NCBI GenBank assembly: GCA_039545295.1
Contig: BCIK01000016.1
Span: forward strand, 372,001 to 436,000
Length of the DNA: 64,000 nt
Reading direction: 5' to 3'
DNA from: Udeniomyces pyricola
Lineage: Eukaryota > Basidiomycota > Tremellomycetes > Cystofilobasidiales > Mrakiaceae
Part shown: piece by piece, positions 35,064 through 48,358 of the stretch
Position numbering within the stretch: the first letter of the stretch is position 1
Layout: each line of letters opens with the position of its first letter
The notes under the pieces: generated by a model
Database searches by the model: none
Told to the model about the DNA's origin: nothing
The model's input: the letters and a program-made list of their open reading frames with translations, nothing else
Made by a program: the position numbers and the translations under genes

Positions 35064-37658
35064 TCCCAGCCTATCAGTCTTCCATCTCGTCTGTGAGACC
35101 TTTCCCCCTCTACACCCCGATTCAACTCATCTGATGAAAACTACTCCAACGAACCTCGTCTGCAACATTTCGCAACGCGTCCCAGACGGTCGCAAAGTTC
35201 CTGCCCAGCACGAAACTCGGCAGCGCGACGAGAAGCAGCCCGAAACATAGAAGCGGGACACAAACAAGCCGGCCGAGGGTTGATTTAGGGACGATATCTC
35301 CGTAGCTGTTCATCAAAGAAAAGGGTTCAGTAACGACCGGGAAGAAAAGGGTAAAGAGGAAGAGAGAAAAAGAGAATGCATACCCGACAGTGGTGATGGT
35401 GACGAGGACGAGCCAAGCACAGGCTGGGATGGAACCTATCGCCCATACGAGGAGCAAGGTACCGGACCAACAAAGCGTGTAAGCAGGATGATGACTCAAT
35501 GCACTTTCAAGATTCGCACACAGAGTGTCAAGAGGGTTGGACGAACCAAAATTACTGGGATCGCCATCGGCATCGACAAAAGTAAGGAGGGAAGGGTCCC
35601 ATGTGCCTCGCTCGGCGAAATAGATAAGGGTCGAAAAGATGATGACAACCATCTGATCAGTTGAAGTATCAAAATGATTCATGGTGGACAGGGAAAAGAT
35701 GGGGCACCAAGCCATATACAAAACAAGTTAGTGAAAAGAGTTCCACGCATTGGAAGCCAACATGGCCGCAGGAATAGAGACAGAGGAGAATGCAAGATAC
35801 GAACCACGATGAAGAATCCAAGGGCCAGCAAAGCGTCTTGGGAGAGCTTGATCGAAATTCGCATAACTTCAATCGTGAGAATGACAGTGTTGCTATATCG
35901 GAAAGCTCTACATGACCGAAAGTAGGAAAGATGCAACCACCATGGGCAAAGAAATCATCAGTTACGTGCTTTGCCCGGCCGAACGATCTCGAGCGAACCC
36001 CTTGACCAAACCTTACCTGAAAACTCTCAACAAACGAAACGTCCGCAGAATCGAAAATCGGAACAGAACAGAAGTGTCGGCGTGGACGAGGATCTCGATA
36101 AAGTACGGCGCAATGGCAAGCAGATCAATCACAGCTAGGAAGGAGCGGGCGTGGTTCCAAAACATGCGCCAAGTGTCCGAATGTCCAAAGCACTGGTGAT
36201 TCAAAGCAGATCGAGTACTTGAGAGTTAGTGAGCTGATCTAGAAAGGGGACATGTGCCCCCTGTCGAGTAAGTAGCACGAGGCAGAAGGGCACGTGATGA
36301 TGGCCAAAAGGGACGAACGCGAGCGAGGTACTCGAGTGTAAACAGCACGACAACCATGGTGTCCAACCCAAACAAAATCCGGCCAAGAAACGGATGTGTG
36401 TGATAACCAGGTAGCGTTGAGAGAACCGTTAAAAGTGCCCTGCGAAGAGTCACAAGTGACCATATGAGCAAGCAAGGGTCAGTCGAGATGTCCGCATTCC
36501 GAAGTCGAAAGACCTTGGCTGTGCTCTCGTTCCTCTTCCGTGCTGCGCAGTATTCCAAAGTATCCCATCGGATTCTGGTTGACGACCCTCTGACCGGATG
36601 ACTTACGAAAACAAGATGAGAAAAGTGACACCCCAATGAATGAGAAATGCCAGCTCGCTGCTCGTCGGTTCCTCCATCGTCAGAAACGTCTTCCTTCGCC
36701 ATTCGCCCTGCATTGCCCTTGCGGTTTCCCACGTATCGTCCTCCGTGCCAAGCCCGAGCAAGAGATGAGCGGCCGTCGAAGGACGCCGATTTTGGTTGTC
36801 GTTTGAGACGACCGTCCCTTGTCTTGCAAGTCGAGCGAGCGGCGTGTCTTCGATGGTAAAGTTGACGTGAGGCGGCAAACGTCGCGACGTGTTCGTCATG
36901 AGCGGCGATGAGTGGGTCGACGGCGAGGACTGGGGAAGAGCAGGAGCATGTAGAGCGTCAAAGAGAAGCGTGTTGCCCGAGGCCTGGAGGGCTGGCTGGA
37001 GGGAAGGAAAAGACCGAGAGGACCGACGGCCGTCAGACAGGCGACGAGCGAGGTGAGGAGGGGGTCGCGCCGAAGACGAAGATGCGTTTGTCGAGCTAGA
37101 CGACGTTGAGAGATGGGCGAGATGAGTTGGACGGGGAGAGCTTAGTTCATATTCTTCGGCAGCGGAGAGAGTGGTCGGGGTGGAGTGAGCTCGCGTAGGA
37201 GATGGGTGATGATGGAGTGTCGAGGTTGACGTAGCGTAGGAGGCCGAGGGCAGGTACGGATTTCGGCTCTGAGCCGTCGGCGAACTGATGGGCAGCATTC
37301 CGGAAGCAAAGCCGTTTGGGCGATTGGCGAGTAGTTTGGAGGTTGCCAACGGCGTCCAGGGTTGAGGACGTTGAAGAGTTACTGTTAGGGCAGATCAATG
37401 GATGTCGGCGATGGATCTACGGAGATGAATCAAGCTGAACTTGGCTGAGCTAATTGATGGCTGAGCTGGCTGAGCTGGCTGAGCTGGCTAAGCGCGGCTA
37501 CCAGCTAGCGATAGTTGATGGTGGTTAGTACCTGCGGAGCGTCTTGTCGAGCTCGTTGACTCGATGAGCGATTCCGAGAGTCGAAAAGTAAACAACGTCC
37601 TTTTGCTAACGACGCGTCCGCGTCCGCGTCTCACAGTCTCACGTCTCACCCTCTTCAT
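34023..37658 (-). CDS. Voltage-gated potassium channel, six-transmembrane Kv type
   Basis: Plasma-membrane or vacuolar K+ channel. Nine phase-consistent exons give 802 aa: 37658-37532, 37381-36607, 36439-36319, 36192-36017, 35907-35805, 35652-35384, 35305-35155, 34926-34396, 34178-34023. The long N-terminus is Ser/Pro-rich. S1 is near residue 285 (AFLIHWGVTFLILFSALL), followed by S2, S3 (AVIDLLAIAPYFIEIL) and a charged S4 (FRFSILRTFRLLRVFRAFR). The selectivity filter TITTVGYGD (~521) is split by an intron, then S6 (VPLLCFGLLLVALPSFVLG). The C-terminus is acidic and low-complexity, ending in a heptad-like coiled coil (LARNQEALSGQIDALRETV) that may drive tetramer assembly. The first exon is less sure; a later ATG in exon 2 is possible. 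An intron at 34927-35154 holds a 44-A run. Confidence 0.9.
35015..35058. repeat. 44-bp homopolymer A run in a channel-gene intron
   Basis: Uninterrupted A tract on the + strand, which is poly-T in the transcribed orientation of the K+ channel gene. It lies between the donor at 35154 and the acceptor at 34927. Confidence 0.95.
37440..37495. repeat. Short tandem repeat of a GCTGAGCTG unit
   Basis: Several near-perfect copies of a 9-bp unit occur just above the second exon of the channel gene, inside its first intron. Confidence 0.85.
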
Positions 37659-38653
37659 GTTGAAGTCTCACTTGCTGATTGCTTTAGATCAATGTCGACT
37701 GACGCGAGCGCATTGCCTATGGCAGGCCCAAGTCAAGTGTGTGTATGGATGTAGTTATTCGTCGTCGTAGCTAGCTATAAGATCTGCAGTAAAAGATGGA
37801 GAAATTATGACAGCTATAAGCGTCTGGAGGCGTCAATGCGCAGTCTCCTTCTCGCGCGCGCCGAGGCATGATGACCGGCGGCCTGGAGAAAGAGACAGTG
37901 CAAAGCTGGGCCAACCAACCTGCCATGAACGGGTCTCTTTCCTCTCCACGACGCTCTTGATCGGTTCCTCCGTCCCTTCGCTTGACCCGTCCTCCTTGTC
38001 CTGGTCGTCCCTCCCTGCCCCCACTTAGCCCCTCCCCTCAAGCTCACACACCTCTGACCGAGCCTGACCCACCAGCTATCCCCTTTCGCCATCGACTGGT
38101 CCGCCCTAGCGCGTATCAGACCCCCCCCCCGTCCATCTGGCTGAACCGACTTCCGTAAGTCACGTCTTGTCTCTGTCGAGTGTTTTGATTACCTCTTTCC
38201 CCTTTCCTTCGTCTCGCTCTGTCTCTCTTCTCGTCCCTTTGCCCTCGTACCGGTTCTATCATCAGGGCTATCGTTTTGCTCCAAGTAAGACTCCTGTAAC
38301 CAAACCAACGTTGTACCCACACTGTTTATATGGCGGTGTCGGTCTGCCTATAAATCTCGAGAGAAACATCTCATCGCTCCTGGCCTTCCGTGTGCTCCTT
38401 CCTCCTCCCTCCCGCCGCTGGACCTTGCTTGCCTCGACACCCAGTTACGCGCTCGGGCCGCTACTTGCGCGACGTCCAGCCAAGCCACACATGTACATCT
38501 GAGCCCCTGATATGCTCAGATCTGCACATCGACGACGATGATAGCGCGCAAATAGTTCAAAAGGTCGCATATACTCATCCCCACAGATCATCAGCTGCTG
38601 ACGCACATGCCCCTTTCCCCCCTACCTTCCTCCCCCTTGCCCCTTCTTCTGCC

Positions 38654-38698
<45 letters not shown>

Positions 38699-38893
38699 TG
38701 CCCCTTTTTCCTCCCCTCGCCTGCCCCCCCCCCCCCCCCCCCTTTCCTAATTTCCGCTTCGAATTGATATCGTTCCTTTCTCTCTGAATCTGCTGTAGAG
38801 CTCAGTTTACTTCATCGTCTCGTCGACTGGATACGCTCCCGCTTTCTCATCCTCCCATCAGCTTCACTTGACCTCTTGAACCAACCTTGGACC
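37659..38893. other. Divergent promoter region between K+ channel and kinase
   Basis: 1.2 kb shared promoter. The kinase-proximal half is C/T-rich and holds long C runs (listed separately). No coding exon is supported. Confidence 0.55.
38655..38742 (+). repeat. Two long homopolymer C runs (44 and 19 bp)
   Basis: Poly-C at about 38655-38698 and 38724-38742 lies within the 5' flank or UTR of the kinase gene, about 150 bp before its start. The run lengths may be inexact. Such tracts can form unusual structures (i-motif, or G-quadruplex on the other strand). Confidence 0.9.
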
Positions 38894-41800
38894 ATGTCGA
38901 CCTCTGCTCGTCTCGTGTCGGACGCGGCGGCTACCCATCCTCACGATCAGGCCTTTCGATNCCCCTCNCCCCCTCTTTCACCGCCGCAAGGGCAAGCTCA
39001 CCCAGTCTATAGCGGCATTCCGGCGCCGATACCTCCGTTTGACCCGTTCAGACAGCGACCAGTATCTCATCAGCCCGAACCGGTTCGCACACAGCTCCTC
39101 AGCCCACCTCAACAGTACGAGCATCCGTCGGGCCCGCCTCATCAAACCCGCCAGTCCCATTCAAGCAGCCGACCGTCGTCAACGTCCAATTACGCCCCCG
39201 GTCCTCCACTGCCGTCGTCGGCTACCTCGTCGTCAGCCTTTGCCGGCGCTCGCCCCCAAAGCAAGAAACGGGCCTCGCACAACCCGTCCTCAACTCTCCA
39301 CCCTTCCTCGTCATCCAGACCGTCCACCTCTGGCGGTCTTGGCAACTACCCATCCGCTGCCGATCTCTCGTCGGTGCATCCGGCTGTAGCCGCGTACCAG
39401 GCAGAGCACCCGCGGCGCCAGCTTCTTCACTTTGGGTCCTACGTCTTGCTGCAGACACTCGGCGAGGGCGAGTTTGGCAAGGTCAAGCTCGGAGTTCACG
39501 CCGAGTTCGGAGAGGAAGTCGCTGTCAAGCTCATCAAGAAGGGTAACCTCGACAGCGAAGTTCGCGCGAGCAAAGTAGAGAGGGAAATTGATGTTCTCAG
39601 GGTGAGTTTTCTTGTGTCACCTTTTCACCTCTTGTCTTGTGCCTCGCATGTCTACACGATCCGCAGCAGCGTATGCTCAAACATTTGCTGGATCTCTTGG
39701 TTGTCCGTTCTCTTTGCTCCCCCGCCGACATTGTCTGTAGCTCGTGAAACATCCCAATATCGTTCGCCTCTTTGACGTTATCGAGACGGACAAGTACATT
39801 GGCATCATCCTGGAGTATGCCAACGGTACGTTCACAATGAACCTCGTTTTATTTCTGTGTGCCTGTTTCCAACATAGGTTACTAATCTCCCTTTACCCTG
39901 TCTGCCTCTTGATGTTCCTGTGCATTTCAACCCAATCTAATCAATCACCTTAGGCGGAGAACTTTTCGACCACATCCTGGCCCACCGATACCTCAAGGAA
40001 CGCGACGCATCCAAACTCTTTGCCCAGCTCGTCTCGGGCGTACACTACCTTCACTCGAAAAATATTGTGCATCGCGATCTCAAGCTAGAAAACCTTCTCC
40101 TCGACAAGGCTCGCAACGTCATCATCACCGACTTTGGGTTCGCCAACAAATTTGAGCAAGAAAAGGACGATCTCATGAGCACAAGTTGCGGCAGTCCGTG
40201 CTATGCCGCCCCCGAGCTTGTCGTGAGCGAGGGCATGTACGTCGGTTCGGCCGTCGACATCTGGAGTTGTGGTGTCATCCTCTATGCCATGCTCTCGGGC
40301 TACCTCCCCTTTGACGACGACCCCGCAAACCCTGACGGCGACAACATCAACCAACTTTACCGCTATATCCTTAACACCCCGCTCCAGTTTCCTGCCCACA
40401 TCTCGCCCGAAGCTCGACATCTGCTTTCCATCATGCTCGTTCCGGATCCCGTTCACCGAGCAACCCTTCCCCAAGTGATGGCGCACCCATGGCTTCATCC
40501 GCATCGCTCGCTCTTTGTCCGGTCCGTCGAGTCTTTGGAAACGCTCGCCAACGCCGAGCACCACGAAAAACGTCAGCAATCCCGGCGCGAGATGCAAGCC
40601 CGCGCAGCTGCACAGAGGCAGGCTCAGATCGTTGCCGAGGGACTCGCCGCTGAGCACTCCGGTCCCTCGGCCGGCAGAGTCGGCTCGCGACGGGGCAATG
40701 CTCGCCCGGGCACGGCGAGCGGCTACGAAGGTGTCGTCCGAGTCAAGGCCAACCGTCACCAATCGGCACTTCCGACGACGACAACGATGCCGGACATCCT
40801 GGTCGACGAGAGTGGCCTTGCTCCGTCCTCGGCCCCTGACTCGCGGTATCCGACTCAGCTTGCCGAAGTCGTCGACCCCTTTGCTCCTCCTCGAAGCTCG
40901 CCGTCGCCCGCTCGGGGGAGCTCCTCTGGGGATAGGGACGCTGATCCTTTCGCTGCTGAAGGTCGCGCCCGGGGCGAGCCAAGGTCGCGGGTTGACCCGG
41001 GCCGTCAGGCTTCCATCTCTCCACCTTCCGTCCTGGCCGTCGCCACGGTCGATACGACCTCGTCTGGATCAACTCGTCAGCAGGGCCGAGGTCGACCCCA
41101 CACGCTTCAGGTCGAATACGATGCGCCTTTCACGGTCGCTCCACCTTCGCCCCCAATCCAGATCCCCACGCCTACTGCCGCCCGGTCCCGAACCACGTCA
41201 ACCAATTCCGTTCCTCGCTCTCGTACGACCTCGACAATCTCGTCCATTTCACCGACACTCGTCTCCTCGCCTGTGCTCTCGCCTCCAGTCATCTCCAATA
41301 TCCACGTCCGAGGCGACGCGAGCCAAACGAACGATACCATGCTCCTTGCAACGTCGTCATCCTACTCGTCGGCAAGTCAGAGTACGAGCCAAGACAGTGG
41401 CCTCGTTGCGCCTATGACGCCCGCGGACGAGCTCGTGACGCTTCAGGAGGACGTCAAGATGGCGAGTCCGTCCTCTCAGGGTGAAGAATTCTCGGGAGCG
41501 ATGCCGACGACCGATGAAGTTCGCCCGGGTGAAGATGCGTTTGGCCTCGGCATTCTCAAGGGAGGCGAGGGTACTACTACCTTGGAAGACTGCGTGGAAA
41601 CAGGGCTTCCGACGCCAGAGCCCTCGCGAATCCATGCTGCTTCGAGCACATCCCCCACGGGTCCCACTCTGTCGACTTTGCCGCGGGACCCGGTCAACGT
41701 GACACCGACGTTGGAAACCTCGACGGTGACCGCTCTCTCGCCACCTGAGACACCCAAGGCAATCCTGCCCGACGTGCCATGTCTCTCTCCGTCCACCGAT

Positions 41801-43893
41801 GCAGCTCTCCCTCCGGCCTCTTCTACGTTGGTGCTCTCTCAGCCTCTGGCGACCGAGACCGCGTCTGAGCTGGTTCCTTCCAAGTCCGACGAAGCACCGC
41901 GAGCGGTCAAGATATCCACGACCTCCTCTCATCTTTCGAGCTCTTCCAGCACCGCGACAGCATCCCAGACCGAAGCTCCATCGGCTTCCAAACCGGCGCA
42001 GTCATCTCATCACCGTACCTCGTCTCGAAGTAAGAATCGCATGTCGGCCCTCGGTAGCTTGCTCAGTGGCGGCAACCGAAGCGTCCTCGGCCTTGCGAGC
42101 GAGAATGGTACCAACAGCGGAGTCAACGTCGCTCGAGCCGACTCCAAGACCAGCAAAAAGGACCGCCGCAAGACGCTCACTCTTATGTCGGAGCCCTTTG
42201 GCAGGAACGGCTCAGCCAAGGGTACCAAGTCCCGTGCAGACATTGAGGCGACTTCGGAGGCTGCCTTGCCTCGGTCATCCGTCTCGCTTTCGCGTCCTCC
42301 TCCTGCTTCCAATTCGCATGCCTCGCTCAACCCGAACAATCGACCGCCTGCGGGATCAGGCAGCACTCTTTCCTCTACCTCCCAGGCTTCCACTGGGCCG
42401 GCCAAAAAGGTCATGGACTGGTTTAGACGCAAGAGTCTCGCCAAGACGAACACCTTTGGTCTTGCTGCTGAGCCATCGCTGCCTGCGGTCAACGGACGAG
42501 TCACTACCGCTGCCCTTGCACCTCCTTCCAAGATACCCAGGCTTGCCGTCGCCGATCCCAAGACACCCACTCCGCCAGCAGCTACCCCGACCGAGTCTCG
42601 TTCGGTTGCCGCCGCCAACCCTGTGGCTCTTGCGCCTCCCTCGCTCGTCGTGACGGATTCTTCCAAGAGAGACGACGCTCCTGCCTCCACCAGCGTCGAC
42701 CTTAGTACGCACTCGACTGCCCCGTCACCCTTCCGAGGGACGAGCTCTGGCTCAGGTTCGGGCGGATCCAACCCAACCTCGACCTCATCCCGCCCCTCGG
42801 CAAAGGACCTTGCCGACTCTCTTGCAATGCCACCTCTCGCTGCTGGCCCATCTACTGCTCCTGCACCCGCTCCAGGTCTTGTCTTGTCTCCCTCTGCCTC
42901 GTCCGCCATCTCCAACTTCAAAGAGACCTCACTCCGTTACCATCAAGGTGTGCTTGACAAGAAGGCCGTCACGTCCGAGCCGGCCCCGCTCGTCTGGGCT
43001 CAGGTCATCCGCGTCCTCACCGAGATGGGCATCGAGATGAAGCGCGACAAGGAGTTCAGGCTCAAGTGCACGAGGTCGAAACGTGCGGCTGCTGCGTGGG
43101 CGAAGAGTAGGGAGAGTGCCGGTGGACTAGCTGGGCTGGGGCTCGCCGGAGGCGTTATGGGTGGAATGGACAAAGGGAGCGTGATGAGTTCGTTTTCGAT
43201 GATGGGAGGCGCGAGTTCATCAATGGTGTGTATTCTTTGCTTTGTCCGATTCTTGATCGTTGGGTGTTTATCTGTGTCGTTTCCGAAAAGACACGTTCTG
43301 CCTGTCTGACTGTTACCGATCTTTCTCTTCTTCCTAACGTTTTTTTCTCTTTCGCAGACCGACAAGCGAGGTCTTCCCCTTCCGACGTCCCCCTCTGCTT
43401 CTCTTCTCTCCTCGTCTGGTTTCCGTGCCCTCATGATGCGCCGAGGATCATCTTACTCAACCCACCATTCCCTCACTCCTCCCGCTCACTCCATCGCGGA
43501 TTTCAACACGAGCGCCTCAGACCTTGCTTCCGTCGAGACCCCACCTGCTGCCGAAAGGGAAAAGGACAAGGACTCGGGCGATGCCGTCAGCTTCACGGTT
43601 GAGCTGACGAGAGTCCTCAATCTGACAGGTCTGTACAGCGTGGATTTGAAGAGGCAGAAGGGCCCGTTGATGAGTTATGCGGCGATCTACAACCGTCTGT
43701 TTGAGTGAGTAGTCGACGGTCTCTTTTCTTGCCGCGTTGGTTGGTTGATGAGCTTGCTTCGGTCGATTGATTTTGGGAGAACGTTTGCTGATGGTTTCGC
43801 GTTTGCTCCTTGATGTCCTTGTTTGGTTACGCCTTGCTTCCTACTCTCACCAGGACGTGCGCGTTCGAAGAGAAAAAGCCCCTCTCTGGTTAA
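38894..43893 (+). CDS. Ser/Thr kinase of the CAMK-like Kin4 type with KA1 end
   Basis: Exons 38894-39601, 39741-39825, 39954-43225, 43358-43704 and 43854-43893 give 1483 aa. The kinase domain spans about residues 179-445. It has the Gly loop [26 protein letters not shown] (~303), DFGFAN and a [10 protein letters not shown] activation segment, all intact. The N-terminus is Pro/Ser-rich and the middle is a very long Ser/Thr/Pro-rich linker. Near 1355 comes a conserved block ([20 protein letters not shown]). The C-terminus, [20 protein letters not shown], matches a KA1 membrane-binding fold. If the last intron is not spliced, the protein ends 13 residues earlier at 43708. Kin4-like kinases guard spindle position in budding yeast; that role is known there and only inferred here. 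N bases fall at 38961 and 38968. Confidence 0.88.
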
Positions 43894-44942
43894 CGAACGT
43901 TCCCTTACCTTTCGCTCGTTACTTGTGATTCGTCCACGTCCTCCCCCCCCCCCCCTCCCCTTCCACCTACTACACACAAACACACCTTTCGCATCCCATC
44001 ACTCTTTCATGAGTCTACGTATTCTTCTCTTCATCTTTAACAACCTCTTTTTGTCCCTAAGCATTTCCAATTCGATACCCCCTACTGGTCCGATAGCATA
44101 TCTTCTACTCTCCCTTCGCTTTGACCTTCCCCGTCAACTTGCGCGCTGGTCTTGCTTTTCCCGTAACATACAGTATGCAATCACGCAGCCTTTCCATACA
44201 CATTTTGCCGTGTTGCGCCTTTCCCTTTTCATTCTTCCTCAAGTAGCGCGCTAGTGATCCCAAATAGTTCAGCCTTTGGTTACTCTATTCCGAGTCCATA
44301 GTTCGCTGTTTTGCTTCCTCTGTCTTTCCGACATGCACAACCCAATACTGGCTTCATGCTCTTCCTCTTTCTTCTCTCTTTCCCTGACATTCTTGCACTC
44401 GCAACACACATCCACATGTTACGCAAATACACATACGTAGTTCTCCCAATACATTCAAACCAAGGCGTCCCTTTCTACATATGAAAAACAATCCCATCGG
44501 TCTTGTTTCGTCCTGCTTTTCTCCCCCATCCTTCTATCGTCTGCTTTCTTTTCTTCTTGCTATTCCTTTTTCTCTATAAACCATTCTTTGCATGTTTGTC
44601 TTCCTTTCTTTTGTTTCCACTTCTCGTTGTCTCGAGTTTTTTTCTTTTTTGAGGTCAAGCTGTCTCAACCTCAACATGTTTCCGGAAAACTCGAATAACA
44701 AGATTCCGCGTTTTCATCTATTCTTTTGATAGCAAGGAACAACAAGAGAAAGCAAAAAAAAAAGAAGCCATCATATGATCTATCTGGCTACGTGAAAACA
44801 AAGACAAAGGCATCCACGCCCTCACGAGAAACAAGTAAAGTAACCGATTCTCCTTTCCAGCCCTTCCCCCCCCCCCCCTCCTCTTCCCCCCCGCCCGACC
44901 ACCACTTCGACTTCTTTATCTCCCTCTCTTTCTCCCACTCCC
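43894..44942. other. Convergent 3' spacer, C/T-rich
   Basis: About 1 kb between the stops of the kinase (+) and the mitochondrial protein gene (-). It is pyrimidine-rich on the + strand throughout, with no coding exon recognised. Confidence 0.6.
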
Positions 44943-47572
44943 TTACGCACTCATCCTCTCGGCCGCAACAACTTCTTCGCTCGCCGTCATCCCACTCTCC
45001 GCATTCGGAATCAACGGCTCCTCCGCCGGACTCACGCCCAACTTCTCAAGCGACGCGATCCGATCAGACAGCTGACTCTGAAGATCGACGACATGATCCC
45101 TCACAATCTTACCCAACCGATCCTGTTCTCCCTGAGCGTCATCCTCAAAGACGAACAACTCATCTCGACCGAGTTGATGACGAATCGCGAGGAGTCGAGC
45201 GAGAACGTTTCCTTGACTTCCCGCTGGGATCGCGGCGTATTTGAAAACGCCCGTCGCGTGTTCGAGGACGCGTAAGATCGGTTGCGTTCGGTCCTCGAGC
45301 GGACTGAGGGGAGCATAATCGAGGGAGTTTGGGGAACCAAAGACGTTCTTCTCACGTTCTTGCTCGGGACGAAGGGCGGAACCGGCGTTGAGGTCGATGA
45401 GGGAAGAGAGGATGTCGGAAGCAATGTAGAGGGCTCCGCTGGCGACGGGATCGTCGCCGTTGAGTTCGACGGTTCGATGAAGCGCTTCAAGAGTTGGGAT
45501 AGCGATCCCTCGGAGCGTTCGACCATCACCGACCAGAGTCGATCCGGGCGATCGGGTTTGGGTAGAGAGAAGGTCGACCTCGCGGCGTTGGATGAGGTAG
45601 AGTCGGTAAGACCATCGGTAAATTTCGGACCAAGAGAGCACGTTAGGAGAGAGCGTCGAAAGGAGTTTACCCATGACTTGTCGCCATTCCGGTTCGTCGA
45701 GCCGAATCCTCGTCAGGCGTTCGTGTGGACGGACCGAGTCGTCGAGCCAGGCGGTGAGTCGACCGAGGACGACGCGCTCCTCGGCGAGAGCGTCAAGGGC
45801 CGCTGATCCCGAGGCCAAGTCGTCGGCCTGAGGGTGGTTCGAAAGAGCTTCGTACTCTGCTTGGGCCGCTCGGATTTCAACCGCCTCCGTGTCCGTGGCC
45901 GAATCGGGGCAGATGATAGAGAGCCGCAGATCGCGAAGGTACAATTCGGCTTCCTCAATGACCTTTGGCAATCGATCCATCGCGTGCGAGAGGCTCTTGA
46001 ACGACGCCTCGAGCGAGGCGAGCGATTCTTTTCGAGTAGCAATGATTTTTCGGATTGCCTGGGCGTCGGCTGCCCGAGTGAACTCCTTCTGCGATTTGAA
46101 CGCCCGGTAGAAATCGTGACCCTTCCATTCGTCCGTTCGCTCATCACCTCCCGTCTCCCATCGACGGAACGTCTCGGTCAGTTGCTTGCCGACGTTGATG
46201 ACCTCGCGCGAGCCGGGACCGTAGACGGCCTCGAGCCGAGCAATCTCCTCATCGGCCCAAACGGCGTTCTTCTCTTCGAAATCGGACGTGTGCTGAGCCA
46301 TGTATTGGGCATCGTTTCGGGCGTGGTAGGCCGAGATGAGGACCTTGAGTCGGGGGAAAGCGGAGAACTGGTCGACGAGCGTCGAGAGCTTGGCCGGGAG
46401 CGAGTCGAGGTCCGCCTGAACGGCGGCAATGATCTTGCGCGTGCTTTCAATCTCGCTGACACCGTTCTTGTACGGTCGAGTTGGGTGGATCTTGGGGTAG
46501 TCGAGCGTTCGGTAAGCCGAGATGAGGTCGCCATCAAAGATCAAAGGGGTAGCAGCAGGCAACGAGCCCTCCTCCGTCTCCACCGCGTCCGCCGAAGGAG
46601 GTTCGAGAAGGTCCGCCTGGACTTGGACGGCGTTGACAAGCAACCGGAGTGTCTGCTCGTCCGGTCGGACGCTGCAGTTGTACATCTCCTCGACAATGAT
46701 TCGGGCCGAATGCAAGTCCTTTGCCGTCGTTGCCTCGCTGAGCATCCGGTTCCACTCCTCGACCGATCGCCAACTCATCTTTCGAAGTTCCTTGGTCTGC
46801 CATTTCTCTTTGATGAGCCAGGGGCGACGCTCGGGACCCAGCTGAGGAAACGGTTTGAGTCGACGGGGAGGCATCCAAGGGGAGGTGTGGGGGTAGCCGG
46901 TGACATCCGAGCGATGAGAGGGAATGAGGGGCTTGATGTTGGGGTCGACCTGCCACGAGGGGTATTCGTGAACGGTGTCGGTCGGGAGTCGGGCAGAGGT
47001 GCAAGGGGTTGCGGAGAATGGTCGAGAGGAAAGGTACTGTATCACGTGTGTAGTTTGAGTGTAAGGATACAGATTGGATCACCGGGACGAGGTTGGACAA
47101 GGTCGTAAAGAGCAACAAGGCATGTAGTGGAAAGGAAGAGACAACGAAGCAGAAAAGGAGAAAGAAAGGGTTTATGGATCGCAAAGAGAACGTGGTCGTG
47201 CGTGGGTCAGCTAGCTGTTCAGACCGACAATGATATGTATGTATTTTGAGCTCCCTCAAGTTCCATCTGTTCCTGTTGTCAACTCTTGAGACGAGTAGGT
47301 TGACGTACGGTCGATGAGGAAGCGACTGCCGAAGCGGAGGAAGATGAAGACGGCGACGACGAGACCAAAGACCTCGGCAAGTTCCCTGCAGAGTCCGATG
47401 CAAAGCGAACCGGTATGAGAGAGCGAGATGGTCAGTCGACAGGTCATAGACGCTTTCCTACGTGTTGCTTTGACGATGAACGATGGTCATGCATGAGGCC
47501 ATTGCCTAAGAGAGCCTGGACGATGGGGGAAGGCAACCAACCCTTGATCGCGTTGGCTCGTCTAGGAAGCAT
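44943..47572 (-). CDS. Predicted mitochondrial protein, function unknown
   Basis: Exons 47572-47542, 47385-47309 and 47036-44943 give 733 aa. The start lacks an in-frame ATG in the large exon, so two small upstream exons were found by matching phases. They supply MLPRRANAIKG and a Ser/Ala-rich stretch that runs into SSRPFSATPCTSAR, together a typical mitochondrial presequence rich in Arg, Ser and Ala without acids. A helical block near residues 125-170 (EWNRMLSEATTAKDLHSAR, then RPDEQTLRLLVNA) resembles one or two PPR-type repeats. The remainder is charged and alpha-helical with likely coiled coils (KESLASLEASFKSLSH). I do not recognise the family. A mitochondrial RNA or ribosome role is conceivable only because of the PPR resemblance. 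Confidence 0.75.
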
Positions 47573-48358
47573 GGTTTCGAATTGGAGAGGAGGAAAGGTG
47601 GCGTGGACTCGGTTCAGGGAGGTTGATGGGGTGTGAATGGAGGGGTTAAGCTCAGTAAAGAGACCCTGTTTTGAAGGAGTGAATGAGAGGACGGGCTGCT
47701 GGCGGAGGGACGAGTCGAAGCAAGGACTCGGGAGGAGGAGGAGGAAGTGGAGAGGGAAGTCGACGTTTGAATCCAACAAAGTGCATATACCCATCCTCCG
47801 TGCATCGGCCACCCACAGATATCCTCTACACAGGTCCTTCTCCATCAATTAACACTCTAACATGACAGACCTCCACCCATTCACACTCATCTCGTCTTGT
47901 TCTCTACTACGATTCATAGAACTCTACTGACGCTCTCTGCACCAAGCGCGTACTGGAAAGGCAGATCATCCGACAGACAAGACGACAGTAGGAACACTAG
48001 TGTCAAGGCCTGAATCACCAGTTTATACCTCTGTAGCATCCATCATACTTGTACTTTAGTCGCTGCTGATGACCATTTTGTTCAAACTCCTATCGACGCT
48101 GCGGTCAAACAAATTCACATATCCAATGCCCGATACCAAATCTTCCTTGATCCGGAAAACACCCAAGAGCTTATCACCCAAGCTCCGTTTAGGATGACAA
48201 ACCAAACGTGAATCCAGCTTTTCTTCCATCGCTCTCCTTCGGCTTTCGCTTTCCTTCTCGTACAAGGTGCTTTTTACTTGGCCTTGACCTTGGCCCTGGT
48301 CAACGACCATCTTTCTGAGACTGGGTCAAATCTGGCCACATCGCTCACAACATCATCC
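47573..48358. other. Divergent promoter region
   Basis: About 0.8 kb between the start of the mitochondrial protein gene (-) and the membrane protein gene (+). The 84-aa open frame at 48056-48310 (-) has no supporting context. Confidence 0.5.

Noticed and set aside
42010..42921. 303-aa open frame on the - strand
   Set aside because: It is antisense to the low-complexity linker of the Kin4-like kinase; GC-rich Ser/Pro codons leave the opposite strand open by chance.
45834..47108. 424-aa open frame on the + strand
   Set aside because: It lies wholly antisense to the large exon of the mitochondrial protein gene, which has the better composition, presequence and spliced start.
47256..47447. Small hydrophobic protein candidate (63 aa, - strand) with a membrane-like stretch
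   Set aside because: The same bases read in another frame form exon 2 of the mitochondrial protein, with both splice phases matching and a good presequence, so the hydrophobic frame is a shadow.
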